From positions 496,001 to 560,000 of the forward strand of contig CP102060.1 in the NCBI GenBank assembly GCA_024579835.1: a DNA stretch of 64,000 nucleotides, in the 5' to 3' direction. A model generated the notes under the pieces. It was given only the letters and a program-made list of their open reading frames with translations, was not told where the DNA came from and ran no database searches. The position numbers and the translations under genes were made by a program. Shown one piece after another: positions 1-8,395 of the stretch; position 1 is the first letter of the stretch, and every line of letters starts with the position of its first letter. Source of the DNA: Clostridiaceae bacterium HFYG-1003. Lineage in GTDB: Bacteria > Bacillota > Clostridia > Clostridiales > Clostridiaceae.

Positions 1-165
1 CCCTTGTTTTCTCAAATTCTAACGCTTATTTTTCATGGAATATTGCAGTTTTTCGATGGGAAAGTTCAGGTTAATTATAACATCGTACACTCCCCAGTCT
101 TTTCAAACTGGTTACATTATGGCATCGAGCCCTTAAAGTTAAGTTAAAATTTGACTTGGCATTTC

Positions 166-193
166 TTGACGAAACGGCTGATTGTGCTATAAG
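166..193 (+). promoter_or_regulatory. Promoter of the tyrS T-box leader
   Basis: TTGACG at 166-171 and TATAAG at 188-193 are separated by 16 bases, which fits a sigma-A promoter. Transcription would start near 200, just before the T-box stem I sequences. Bases 1-165 hold no gene I can support. Confidence 0.6.
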
Positions 194-199
194 ATGGGA

Positions 200-484
200 A
201 TATATATGAGCGGCTTTGATGAGAACGAGTACGCAGATAATCAGCAGGACAGAAAGCAACCGGATGATGAGAGGTGCACTGCAGAATCTGCCGAATACAT
301 CTCTGAGCCTCACACTGAACAGGTTCCTATTTTGGATCCTCAAGGCTGTGACGTGACCTGCATACGTTACAATGCTAGGGTATGAACGTACCCGAAAAGG
401 CTTCCTGCCGTGAGGCAGGAGTGAATAAAAGGTGGTACCACGGAATATCCGTCCTTTTGCATGGAGCAAAAGGGCGTTTTTATT
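200..484 (+). promoter_or_regulatory. T-box riboswitch (tRNA-Tyr sensing leader)
   Basis: A leader of about 285 nt precedes tyrosyl-tRNA synthetase. The T-box sequence AAAGGTGGTACCACGG lies at 428-443 and is followed directly by a terminator hairpin and T-run. Stem I contains GAATAC at 293-298, so the likely specifier codon is UAC (Tyr), matching the downstream gene. Known mechanism: uncharged tRNA-Tyr pairs with the specifier and the T-box bulge and stabilises the antiterminator, so tyrS is transcribed when tyrosine is short. The 5' limit is inferred from the promoter; the helices were identified by eye. Confidence 0.88.
453..481 (+). terminator. T-box intrinsic terminator
   Basis: CCTTTTGC and GCAAAAGG form an 8-bp stem around a short loop, followed by GCGTTTTT. 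It competes with the T-box antiterminator. Confidence 0.85.
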
Positions 485-580
485 TTTTGCAGCTCATTGT
501 GCCCAGGATCCTTGGGGTGTTCGGCTGATCAAAAACTGAACATTAGAAAATAAGGTGATCAAGAGGAAAGTGAACAAAGC

Positions 581-676
581 AGTGAGGTCTGAGGTGAGTG
601 ATGAAGTGAGGTCTGAGGTGAGTGATGAAGTGAGGTCTGACGTGAGTGATGAAGTGAGGTCTGACGTGATGTTTGA
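581..676 (+). repeat. 24-bp tandem repeat in the tyrS 5' region
   Basis: About four copies of a 24-bp unit start at 581, 605, 629 and 653; the fourth diverges at its end. The first copies carry an SD-like GAGGTGA or CGTGA followed by ATG-AAG-TGA at 601, 625 and 649. The repeats are open in the tyrS frame and would encode SEVSDEVR units if translation began at the upstream GTG (555). A 9-bp repeat (TTGAATGGA, three copies) follows near 861-890. Confidence 0.85.
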
Positions 677-788
677 ATTGAGGTTTGAAGTGAATAATGA
701 AGTGAATAACCAAATGAATAATAAAGTGAGTGAAACAGATAAGACTGAAAAAGGTAGCGAAATGGAAGATAGGGCAGAGGTGAGTCGG

Positions 789-2099
789 ATGAATGAAATA
801 ATTGGAAAGACAGGGGTGAGTCAAGTGAGCGGATTGATTCAAGAGAGTGGAATTGGTGATTTGAATGGATTGAATGGATTGAATGGATTGAGTTTAACAT
901 CTGAGGACAGGGTAGCTGAGACGGAACGGATTTTAGGCCTGATCCGCAAAGGTACTGACCAGGTTGTGGGAGAGGATGATCTCAGAGAGAAGCTGCTGCA
1001 GGGCCGAACGCTGGTCGTCAAGCTTGGGCTGGATCCGACTGCTCCGGATATTCATCTGGGGCACACGGTTGTACTGCGTAAAATGAAGCTGCTGCAGGAT
1101 CTGGGGCATCAGGTTGTCATCATCATCGGTGACTTCACCGGCAAGATCGGGGATCCCTCGGGAAAGAGCAAGACACGGGTTCAGCTGACCGATGAAGAGG
1201 TTCGCCGAAATGCCGCCACCTACTTTGAACAGGTCTTTCGGGTGCTGGATCGTGAAAAAACCCAGATCAAGTACAATAGTGAGTGGCTGGGCAAACTGAG
1301 TCTGAGTGATTCACTGGCGATGGCCGCCTGTGTCACCGTAGCCAGAATGCTGGAACGGGATGATTTTAAGAATCGGTTTGAGTCCGGAACGCCCATCGGC
1401 ATCCATGAATTTATGTACCCGCTGCTCCAGGCAAGGGACAGCATAGCCTTGGAAGCTGACATCGAGGTAGGGGGGACCGATCAGACATTCAATCTGTTGA
1501 TGGGCCGGACCCTGCAGAAATCCTTCGGTCAGTCGCCCCAGGCCGTGATCACGCTTCCGCTCCTGGCGGGAACTGACGGAGTTTTGAAAATGAGCAAAAG
1601 TCTGGGCAATTACATCGGAATCAGTGAACCGGCACGAGTCATGTTTCAAAAGGTCATGTCCATCCCGGATCATCTCATCATCAGGTATTTTGAATTGGTG
1701 ACGGATGAAACGCCTGAGGCGATTGCAGCCGTGCAGACTCGACTGGACGCCGGTGCGAACCCCAGAGATGAGAAACTGAGGCTCGCCCGGACGATTACCC
1801 GACTATACTGGTCAGAGAATGAAACGGCTGAAGCCGAACGCTTCTTCCGGGAGACGTTTTCTCTGGGCATTCTGCCGCAGGACGTGCCGCTGCTGAGCAT
1901 TCAGTCTCTGGAAGAATCTGAAATACTGCAGGCGATCAAGCGGTCGACTGCAATCAGCACCAGTGAGCTGCGCCGAATGCTGGACCAGTCGGGGATTCAG
2001 GTGAACGGAGAAAAAGTTACCAGTCTGGGGTCGTGTGAATCCGGAGATATCCTGAAAGTCGGAAAAAAGAAGTTCTTTAAGCTGGACTTGCGAGCATAG
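789..2099 (+). CDS. tyrS: Tyrosyl-tRNA synthetase
   Basis: Class I aminoacyl-tRNA synthetase that attaches tyrosine to tRNA-Tyr in the cytoplasm. It has the HIGH-like motif HLGH inside KLGLDPTAPDIHLGH, the KMSKS loop (LKMSKSLGN) and a C-terminal S4 RNA-binding domain; overall it resembles TyrZ-type enzymes of about 410-420 aa. The frame is open from a GTG at 555 (514 aa), but the extra N-terminus is low-complexity repeat. I prefer ATG 789 (436 aa) because GAGGTGA at 777-783 is the best SD; ATG 669 and ATG 762 are alternatives, and the TTG codons around 861-890 would give the most typical length. It is controlled by the T-box upstream. Confidence 0.93.
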   Translation: MNEIIGKTGVSQVSGLIQESGIGDLNGLNGLNGLSLTSEDRVAETERILGLIRKGTDQVVGEDDLREKLLQGRTLVVKLGLDPTAPDIHLGHTVVLRKMKLLQDLGHQVVIIIGDFTGKIGDPSGKSKTRVQLTDEEVRRNAATYFEQVFRVLDREKTQIKYNSEWLGKLSLSDSLAMAACVTVARMLERDDFKNRFESGTPIGIHEFMYPLLQARDSIALEADIEVGGTDQTFNLLMGRTLQKSFGQSPQAVITLPLLAGTDGVLKMSKSLGNYIGISEPARVMFQKVMSIPDHLIIRYFELVTDETPEAIAAVQTRLDAGANPRDEKLRLARTITRLYWSENETAEAERFFRETFSLGILPQDVPLLSIQSLEESEILQAIKRSTAISTSELRRMLDQSGIQVNGEKVTSLGSCESGDILKVGKKKFFKLDLRA

Positions 2100-2477
2100 G
2101 CTTTGGCGAAATGCCTTAAGTCAGACCAGATTGTCTGGACAACCTTCGAACAGGGAGGACAGCTCATCCTCCGGGCAGAATGAGGAAAATGATCATGGAT
2201 AAAGGCGGGCTTATTGCAGCGCAGACAGGACTCGGTTCAGGTATCAAGCAATTCAGGCATGAAGACGCTGAAGGATGAAACGGCTAAGGAATGAAAGAGA
2301 TGAGGCATAAAAGAGATCAGGCAGTGTGGACTGAAGGCACTGGTATGCAGTGGACCTGGGGGAGACCCACAGGCTCACCCGATCGGTGGTACCCTCCGCT
2401 ATCTGCCTGGCAGGCCGCTGGGAGAGATGGAATGCCGATGGACCGCCTTGCACAAATTTCTACAAAGTGGCGTTTCG
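2100..2477 (+). other. Intergenic region, tyrS to secG
   Basis: No recognised gene. A 65-codon ORF (2291-2488) lacks a convincing RBS and resembles nothing I know. GGTGGTACC near 2390 recalls a T-box element, but no specifier stem or terminator surrounds it. Confidence 0.4.
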
Positions 2478-2506
2478 TTGTCAAGTGATTTGTGGTATGA
2501 TAAAAT
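2478..2506 (+). promoter_or_regulatory. secG promoter
   Basis: TTGTCA at 2478-2483 and TAAAAT at 2501-2506 with exactly 17 bases between them, 36 bases before the secG start codon. Confidence 0.65.
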
Positions 2507-2542
2507 AAGTTGTTCGAAGTTCCAAATCAGGAGGTCAGATTC

Positions 2543-2776
2543 ATGGCAACTTTTTTAGTCGTAATGGAATTTATCCTTGCGATTGCGCTCATTGCTTTCG
2601 TGTTGCTCCAGCCGTCCAAGCAGGATGGATTGAGAGGCTTCATCGGCGGCGGCGCTCAGGATACGTTCTTCTCCAGAAATAAAGGAAGAACCAGTGAAGT
2701 CATGTATGCCAGAGCGACCGTCATTATTGCGGTGCTGTTAGCAATTAACACGATCTTCATGCATTATTTTGTGTAA
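2543..2776 (+). CDS. secG: Preprotein translocase subunit SecG
   Basis: Small inner-membrane subunit of the SecYEG channel that assists SecA-driven protein export. The 77-aa product has two membrane segments (about residues 2-22 and 55-75) joined by a Gly-rich loop with QPSKQDGLRGFIGGG, the family hallmark. ATG 2543 is chosen because AGGAGGT lies 8 bases upstream; an earlier in-frame codon at 2510 has no SD. In many Firmicutes secG leads secG-rnr-smpB-ssrA; here fabV lies between secG and rnr and a terminator follows secG. Confidence 0.92.
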   Translation: MATFLVVMEFILAIALIAFVLLQPSKQDGLRGFIGGGAQDTFFSRNKGRTSEVMYARATVIIAVLLAINTIFMHYFV

Positions 2777-2785
2777 GAATGATTG

Positions 2786-2808
2786 AATCCGGGGTGCCGG
2801 ATTTTTTC
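2786..2808 (+). terminator. secG terminator
   Basis: AATCCGG / CCGGATT stem with loop GGTG, followed by TTTTTT. Confidence 0.85.
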
Positions 2809-2863
2809 ATTTTTTGGGAACTGAGGGGGACGAAAGATCCGGCAGAAATTGAAAGGGTCAACT

Positions 2864-2920
2864 TTTGATCTGGGGCATTCTATGATATGATGAAGTAGTT
2901 AGTTAGACAATCAAATAATT
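2864..2920 (+). promoter_or_regulatory. fabV promoter with possible fatty-acid regulator site
   Basis: TTTGAT (2864-2869) and TATGAT (2886-2891), 16 bases apart, form a plausible promoter; a second TATGAT overlaps at 2881. Just downstream, AGTTAGACAATCAAA (2901-2915) resembles the FabT-type operator of Firmicutes lipid genes as I remember it (AGTTTGAC, then ATCAAA). The operator assignment is inference. Confidence 0.4.
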
Positions 2921-2996
2921 TGCATGTCAAAGTAAATAATCACTCCCAAAGGCGGTTCGATTCGCCCGGAGGCAAATCCAGAATGAGGGTAATTAT

Positions 2997-4151
2997 ATGA
3001 TCATTAAACCAAAGTGCAAGAAATTCATCTGCATTAACAGCCATCCAGGCGGGTGCGCCATGAACGTGAAAGAAGAAATCGATCAGGCCAGACAGAGTCA
3101 TCTGACGGATGGTCCGATGAATGTCCTGGTCATTGGGAGTTCCAATGGTTTCGGATTAAGTTCCCGGATTTGTGCCGCTTACTCCATGGGCGCCAATACC
3201 ATGGGCGTGTTCAGCTCCAAGCCTCCTTCGGATCGGCGCGAGGCGACGTCCGGCTGGTACAACAGCTATGCGTTGGCAAAAGAACTGAAATCGCTGCCGA
3301 CCCATCATGTTGATCTGAATGCGGATGCCTTTGATCCGCAGACGAAGGCTCAGGCCATCGACATTCTGCGCCGAGAATTTCCACAGGGGCTGGATTTGGT
3401 CATCTACAGCATTGCAGCTGCCCGGCGCAAGGTGGGTGACAATCTCTACAAGTCTTCCATCCGACCGGTTGGAGAGGCCGTCACCACACTGGACCTGGAT
3501 CTGGAAAGCGGAGTTGTACGGGAAGTTCAGCTTCAACCGGCCAGCCCGGAGGAAGTCGAATCCACCCGTAAGGTCATGGGGGGAGAAGACTGGGCATTAT
3601 GGATTGAAGCGCTCCATGAAGCCGGTGTTCTGAAGCCAGGATGCAAAAGCTTTGCGTATACCTACATCGGTTCCAGCCAGACTAAATCCATCTACAATGA
3701 CGGAGCCATCGGTAAAGCCAAGGATCACCTGGCACAGACCGCCCAGGCCCTGAGCCAAAGCGGTCGGGTCAATGCCCAGGTCATATCTCAGCCGGCGGTG
3801 GTCACCCAGTCCAGTTCGGTCATCCCGTCAATTTCGCTGTATATGACAATTCTGATGGAGATATTCCACCAGGAAAAGTATGACAACTCCACTCAGGCAC
3901 ACATCAACCGCATGATGGAGACCTGTTTTCTCAATACGCGGCCAGGTCACCTGGTTCTCAACAATGAGTTCGAGCTGAGCGAGGCCATTCAGCAACAGGT
4001 GGATAAAAAGTGGAACTCGATTGTTCCGGGAGAGATTCTTCCGGAGGACATCGGCAATCCGGAACGGTTCCGTCAGGCGTTCCTGAAGCTGTTCGGCTTC
4101 GGCCGGACCGACATTGATTACGATGCGGATGTCGAGCATTACCTCGTGTAA
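2997..4151 (+). CDS. fabV: Trans-2-enoyl-ACP/CoA reductase, FabV family
   Basis: NAD(P)H-dependent reductase of the FabV/TER family; it reduces the trans-2 double bond of enoyl-ACP in fatty acid elongation, or of enoyl-CoA (crotonyl-CoA) in butyrate-type fermentations. The start MIIKPK and the HPxGC segment are typical. The dinucleotide-binding loop is VIGSSNGFG (residues 45-53) and the catalytic Tyr-(8)-Lys pair is Y233/K242 in YNDGAIGKAK. At 384 aa it is close to the usual 395-400. It appears monocistronic, between terminators at 2786 and 4251. ACP and CoA substrates cannot be told apart from sequence alone. Confidence 0.92.
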   Translation: MIIKPKCKKFICINSHPGGCAMNVKEEIDQARQSHLTDGPMNVLVIGSSNGFGLSSRICAAYSMGANTMGVFSSKPPSDRREATSGWYNSYALAKELKSLPTHHVDLNADAFDPQTKAQAIDILRREFPQGLDLVIYSIAAARRKVGDNLYKSSIRPVGEAVTTLDLDLESGVVREVQLQPASPEEVESTRKVMGGEDWALWIEALHEAGVLKPGCKSFAYTYIGSSQTKSIYNDGAIGKAKDHLAQTAQALSQSGRVNAQVISQPAVVTQSSSVIPSISLYMTILMEIFHQEKYDNSTQAHINRMMETCFLNTRPGHLVLNNEFELSEAIQQQVDKKWNSIVPGEILPEDIGNPERFRQAFLKLFGFGRTDIDYDADVEHYLV

Positions 4152-4250
4152 ATACGATTTCTGCGTAAGGCGTCCGGCCGATTTGCTGTTCGGGATCAAG
4201 TTCCTTTGAGCCGGTCTTACGGCGTGTGGCAATCGCCAAGTCAATAGTCA

Positions 4251-4294
4251 CTCAGAAAAAGCACTCAGGGTCAGCCTGCGGTGCTTTTTCTGAG
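4251..4294 (+). terminator. fabV terminator, strong hairpin
   Basis: Perfect 14-bp stem CTCAGAAAAAGCAC / GTGCTTTTTCTGAG around a 16-nt loop; the T-run is inside the right arm. It could work in both directions. Confidence 0.8.
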
Positions 4295-4426
4295 TCGCCT
4301 GCTCCGGTCGCCGCCAACGGGAACTGGAAGATGCGTTTCGGGGGGATTTTAGCTTGAAAAAACAACATAAATGTAACCAACAATTGAAGTTTTCATGGCG
4401 AATGCGCAGGCAGTGACTGCCTTGCG

Positions 4427-4432
4427 TATAAT
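4427..4432 (+). promoter_or_regulatory. Possible -10 box of rnr
   Basis: TATAAT preceded by TGCG, 29 bases before the preferred rnr start. No good -35 at 17 bases, so this is tentative. Confidence 0.35.
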
Positions 4433-4461
4433 GATATAAGAAGAAAGACGAGGTGCATGAT

Positions 4462-6789
4462 ATGGATGAAATGAAAATACTGGACATTCTAAAGGAACGA
4501 CAGGGGAAAAAGTCCCCCACCATGGATGAGCTGGCGTCAGAATTAAACCTTGAGGGGAAAGAATTGACGGAGCTGATCCGAATCATTAATAACATGGAAA
4601 TTACCGGCCAGGTTGTAAAAACCAAGAAAGGGCGGCTGACCCTTCCGGAAAACCTGGGCTTCTTCAGTGGCCGGATCCAGCTCCATGCCAAGGGCTTTGG
4701 CTTCCTGATCCAGGATAAGGTCGAGGGGGAAAAAGCCCGTCCGGACATCTTCCTGCCTCCGGACAAAACCAAAAATGCCATGAATGGTGATACCGTGCTG
4801 GTTAAGGTGGATCTGAAGGCCTATGAGTCCGGTGCCCGCGATGAAGGCGAAGTTGTCAGAATCATCGCCCGCAATACAACCACTGTGATCGGGGTGTATC
4901 AGGAGAGTGCCAATTATGGCTTCGTGGTGCCGGAGGATAAAAAAATCCGGGAGGACATCTTCATCCCGAAAGGTGAAAGCCTGAATGCCAAAAATAATGA
5001 TGTCGTCGTCTGCGAGCTGACCAAATATCCCAGCGGCGATAAGAATGCCTCAGGGAAAGTCATCTCAGTGCTGGGCCGTAAGGGAGATCCCGGCGTCGAT
5101 ATGATGACCGTGCTGGCGAAATATAATCTTCCTCAGACCTTCCCCCAGCCGGTTCTGGACTATGTGGACCGCATTCCCAATGTCATCCCGCCCCAGGAAC
5201 TGGAGCGAAGACGCGATCTGCGCGGTGAAACCATCGTCACCATCGACGGAGCCGATGCCAAAGATCTGGATGATGCCATCAGTGTGGTAAAGCTTGAGAA
5301 CGGCAATTACAAGCTGGGGGTTCATATCGCGGATGTCACTCATTATGTCAAAGAAAAAAGTGTATTGGATGAAGAGGCCTTAAAGCGGGCGACGTCGGTC
5401 TACCTGATTGACCTGGTCATCCCCATGCTGCCCCAGAAGCTGTCCAATGACCTGTGTTCCCTGAATCCCAATACAGACAAGCTGACGTTGTCCTGTGAAA
5501 TGGAGATTGACAGCCATGGCACCGTGAAGCAGTCGGATGTGTTTGAGTCCGTCATTCGGACCACCGCCCGCATGACCTATAATGATGTCAATGCGATCCT
5601 GACGGACCATGACGAGGCTCTCACACAGAAGTATGAGCATCTGGTCCCGATGTTCCGGGAGATGGAAGCGCTCTATGAGATTCTGAACCGAAAGCGGATG
5701 CTGCGGGGAGCCATCGACTTTGACTTTACGGAAAGTTACATCGTACTGGACGAAAATGGCGAACCGGTGGATGTGCGTCCCTTTGTGCGCGGCGTTTCCA
5801 ACCGGATCATCGAGGAGTTCATGCTGGCGGCCAATGAGTGCGTTGCAGAGACCTACCACTGGCAGAACCTGCCGTTTGTCTATCGGATTCATGAAGATCC
5901 GGATCCGGAAAAACTGCAGGTGTTCTCGGATATGGCAACGACCATGGGAGTCCCGATTCGATTCGGCGGGGACATTGAACCGATGGATCTGCAAAAGGTT
6001 CTGGCAAACGTCAAGGGCACGGATGCAGAACACGTGTTATCAAAACTTCTTCTGCGTAGCATGATGCAGGCAAAGTATTCACCGAATAATCTGGGCCACT
6101 TTGGTCTGGCTGCCAAATATTACAGTCACTTTACCTCGCCGATCCGCCGTTACCCCGATCTGCAAATTCACCGCATCATCAAAAAGCAGCTCAACGGCCA
6201 GCTGGCCGGACCCGAGCTGGAACGCTATCACGCGGTGGTAGCCAAAACTTCCCTTATTTCCAGCGAGATGGAGCGAGTGGCAGAAGAAGCGGAACGCGAA
6301 GTGGATGACATGAAGAAAGCTCAGTACATGCACGCCCGCCTGGGTCAGGTGTTCGAGGGGGTCATCTCCTCCGTCACCAGCTTCGGATTCTTTGTGGAGC
6401 TGCCCAACACCATTGAAGGACTGGTTCATATCAATACCCTGCCCATGGATGTCATGTACGATGACCGCCGGATGATTCTGACCTCCGATACCTATGGCAC
6501 CATGAGCCTGGGTGATCGTGTCCGGGTACAGGTTGCCGCCGTTGATGTGGACAACCGGGAAATCAATTTCGAATTTCTGGGCCGGATCAGTGAGGACGGT
6601 GAGTTCACCAAGCGGAAAGATCATCTCGATCGGGATCCTCTGATTCTGGGCACCTTCCAAAAAAGCAAGAGCCGGCAGACTGAACCGAGAAAAGAGAGCA
6701 AACGCAAAGGCCCCGGCTTTTTCGAGAAGAAGCGGAAAGACAACAAAAAAGGGAACGGAAAGTCCGGTAGCAAGCGGAAACGAGGCTAA
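4462..6789 (+). CDS. rnr: Ribonuclease R
   Basis: Processive 3'-5' exoribonuclease that degrades structured RNA and takes part in tmRNA-linked decay. Order of parts: N-terminal winged helix (KKSPTMDELASELNLEGKEL), two cold-shock-type OB folds, the RNB catalytic core with the acidic cluster TIDGADAKDLDDAISV near residue 270, a C-terminal S1 domain (VISSVTSFGFFVELP) and a Lys/Arg-rich tail. Length of 775 aa is typical. ATG 4462 is chosen since GACGAGG sits 8 bases upstream; GTG 4453 overlaps that SD. No smpB follows, although rnr-smpB is a common pair. Confidence 0.95.
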   Translation: MDEMKILDILKERQGKKSPTMDELASELNLEGKELTELIRIINNMEITGQVVKTKKGRLTLPENLGFFSGRIQLHAKGFGFLIQDKVEGEKARPDIFLPPDKTKNAMNGDTVLVKVDLKAYESGARDEGEVVRIIARNTTTVIGVYQESANYGFVVPEDKKIREDIFIPKGESLNAKNNDVVVCELTKYPSGDKNASGKVISVLGRKGDPGVDMMTVLAKYNLPQTFPQPVLDYVDRIPNVIPPQELERRRDLRGETIVTIDGADAKDLDDAISVVKLENGNYKLGVHIADVTHYVKEKSVLDEEALKRATSVYLIDLVIPMLPQKLSNDLCSLNPNTDKLTLSCEMEIDSHGTVKQSDVFESVIRTTARMTYNDVNAILTDHDEALTQKYEHLVPMFREMEALYEILNRKRMLRGAIDFDFTESYIVLDENGEPVDVRPFVRGVSNRIIEEFMLAANECVAETYHWQNLPFVYRIHEDPDPEKLQVFSDMATTMGVPIRFGGDIEPMDLQKVLANVKGTDAEHVLSKLLLRSMMQAKYSPNNLGHFGLAAKYYSHFTSPIRRYPDLQIHRIIKKQLNGQLAGPELERYHAVVAKTSLISSEMERVAEEAEREVDDMKKAQYMHARLGQVFEGVISSVTSFGFFVELPNTIEGLVHINTLPMDVMYDDRRMILTSDTYGTMSLGDRVRVQVAAVDVDNREINFEFLGRISEDGEFTKRKDHLDRDPLILGTFQKSKSRQTEPRKESKRKGPGFFEKKRKDNKKGNGKSGSKRKRG

Positions 6790-6823
6790 TTCAGCCTGAA
6801 CCCATCAATCGATTTAAACAGTT

Positions 6824-6856
6824 ATCAGGGCCGCCACGTCATGTGGCGGCCCTGAT
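6824..6856 (+). terminator. Hairpin downstream of rnr
   Basis: Perfect 14-bp GC-rich stem ATCAGGGCCGCCAC / GTGGCGGCCCTGAT with loop GTCAT. There is no T-run after it, so it may be a stabiliser or a weak terminator. Confidence 0.55.
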
Positions 6857-6981
6857 TCAGTTCTGCCGGCAGCAGGTCTGATGGTTGACGCTGCCGGGCA
6901 TTCCCGGTGATATTGAAGGGAACGAATCTTTGACCAGGTAGGGGGGAGTCAGGCAGTATCCATCAAAGAAAAATCAGTAAT

Positions 6982-7008
6982 ACAGTATAAAATGGAAGAA
7001 TATACTGT
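6982..7008 (+). promoter_or_regulatory. Perfect inverted repeat in a long leader region
   Basis: ACAGTATA, 11 bases, TATACTGT. It lies in the 470-bp AT-rich gap 6790-7259, which holds no other gene; TATAAAAT overlaps the left arm and may be a -10 box. The spacing suits a dimeric DNA-binding repressor controlling the secreted protein downstream. Inference from symmetry only. Confidence 0.4.
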
Positions 7009-7259
7009 TATAGAAACAAAGCTATTTTAAGGAAGATCGCTATGATACAACTGAATATTTCGATGAACGGAAAAATAAAATGATTATATCCATAATAAAT
7101 AAAATGCCGAAGAGATTATAATCGGGAGATTAAATTGAATATTTTAATTGGTTTCAATTGATTGAAATTAATTATTTTGCTAAAATTAATTATCGGTTTG
7201 AATTGTGATTTTCCGTTCGAACCGGGATAAAACGTAAAAATAAATGAGGTGGTGAACGA

Positions 7260-8117
7260 ATGAAAAAGAAACTGCTTTCTCTTCTGCTGGTTCTGGTGAT
7301 GATGCTGATGGTGACGGAACATCAGACGCTGGCAGAAACCGGTGTTCCGGGGGTCGATGCTCCTGGCGTAGCAGAGATCATGATGGATGCTCCGGGCAAT
7401 ATCAGCTTCAGCCAGGAGGAACTGGATCAGTTTCAACTGGACGGCAAGCTGATCACTTTCAGCGGATTTATTCAATTTATTACGGAAATGAACGAGTTGG
7501 TTGGTGGACCCACACTGACATCGCTTCGGGTGACAGGACAGGCCATGGATGAACTGGGAACCTGGACGGAAGTACAGAATATCATTGCGTACGAGGGGGA
7601 TCCCGTAGCATCGAAGGATTACGGTGTATTCCAGGGGCTTTCCTTCAGCGACTTTCAATCCAATCCCTGGACTGTCAGGGAACTGGGATTCTATCGGATT
7701 CAGGCAGAGGCTGAATTTTCAAGTGCTGAAAACCTGACCGTTGAATCTTCGGTGTTTGAGATCGCGATGGCGTCTCCGGCAATGGTCATAGCACCACTGC
7801 CAGCTCCGGAAGTAGCAAAAATCATCTTGTCAAAATCCGGGGTTTCATCCAATCTGATTATTAGTAGAACAGCAAACTTAGCCAGGGGTAAGGTACAGAA
7901 ACCATTCAAACTGGATTTGATCAAAGAAGTTCGAAAAGCCATGGGACCCGGTACGAATTTTAAGGGGGAAACGTCAGCGATTCTGATCAATGACGTGAAG
8001 CATGCCAATCCCAGGTACTGGAACAACGTACTGGAATTTTTGAACGGATACGGCTTGAACCTGAGCTATACCTTCGATCAGTATATGAATGATCTGACAG
8101 GCGTCATTCCTCAATAA
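7260..8117 (+). CDS. Secreted protein of unknown function
   Basis: Product of 285 aa with an N-terminal signal peptide (MKKKLLSLLLVLVMMLMV, cleavage probably after the Ala of TLA). The mature part has two halves: residues 30-170 look beta-rich, residues 200-285 contain KPFKLDLIKEVRKAMGPG and a helical C-terminus. I recognise no catalytic motif and no anchor. The SD GAGGTGGTG precedes ATG 7260. It stands alone, with a 470-bp AT-rich upstream region carrying an inverted repeat and a bidirectional terminator after it. Confidence 0.7.
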   Translation: MKKKLLSLLLVLVMMLMVTEHQTLAETGVPGVDAPGVAEIMMDAPGNISFSQEELDQFQLDGKLITFSGFIQFITEMNELVGGPTLTSLRVTGQAMDELGTWTEVQNIIAYEGDPVASKDYGVFQGLSFSDFQSNPWTVRELGFYRIQAEAEFSSAENLTVESSVFEIAMASPAMVIAPLPAPEVAKIILSKSGVSSNLIISRTANLARGKVQKPFKLDLIKEVRKAMGPGTNFKGETSAILINDVKHANPRYWNNVLEFLNGYGLNLSYTFDQYMNDLTGVIPQ

Positions 8118-8218
8118 CATTTGACGGTCCTTGGTTCCTGCTTTCAATCTATGGCCATCATATGAAAACGAATGGAGCGAGTCGGAACCAGGAATTCAGA
8201 TCGCTCTGCACACAACGG

Positions 8219-8257
8219 AAAATCGGCAGAAGTCACCGAAGGCCTTCTGCCGATTTT
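8219..8257. terminator. Bidirectional terminator between convergent genes
   Basis: AAAATCGGCAGAAG / CTTCTGCCGATTTT, 14-bp stem with A and T runs on either side. It lies between the secreted-protein gene (+) and the DUF7000-like gene (-). Confidence 0.85.
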
Positions 8258-8395
8258 CTGTTGCCATTATTTTCAATCAGTCCTGAGCAGGCGGTAAACC
8301 GATTTGAAACACTCTTACTAATTCTCTGGTTGGCAGCCACGGCCGCCATTGCCGTTGGGATAATTCAACGTTCGAAGGGGAGGGAACGCCGGCGG

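Noticed and set aside
182-385. 67-codon ORF
   Set aside because: Lies wholly in the T-box leader; the sequence is explained by RNA structure.
4248-4781. 177-codon ORF on the minus strand
   Set aside because: Runs through a terminator hairpin and antisense to the rnr N-terminus; no SD.
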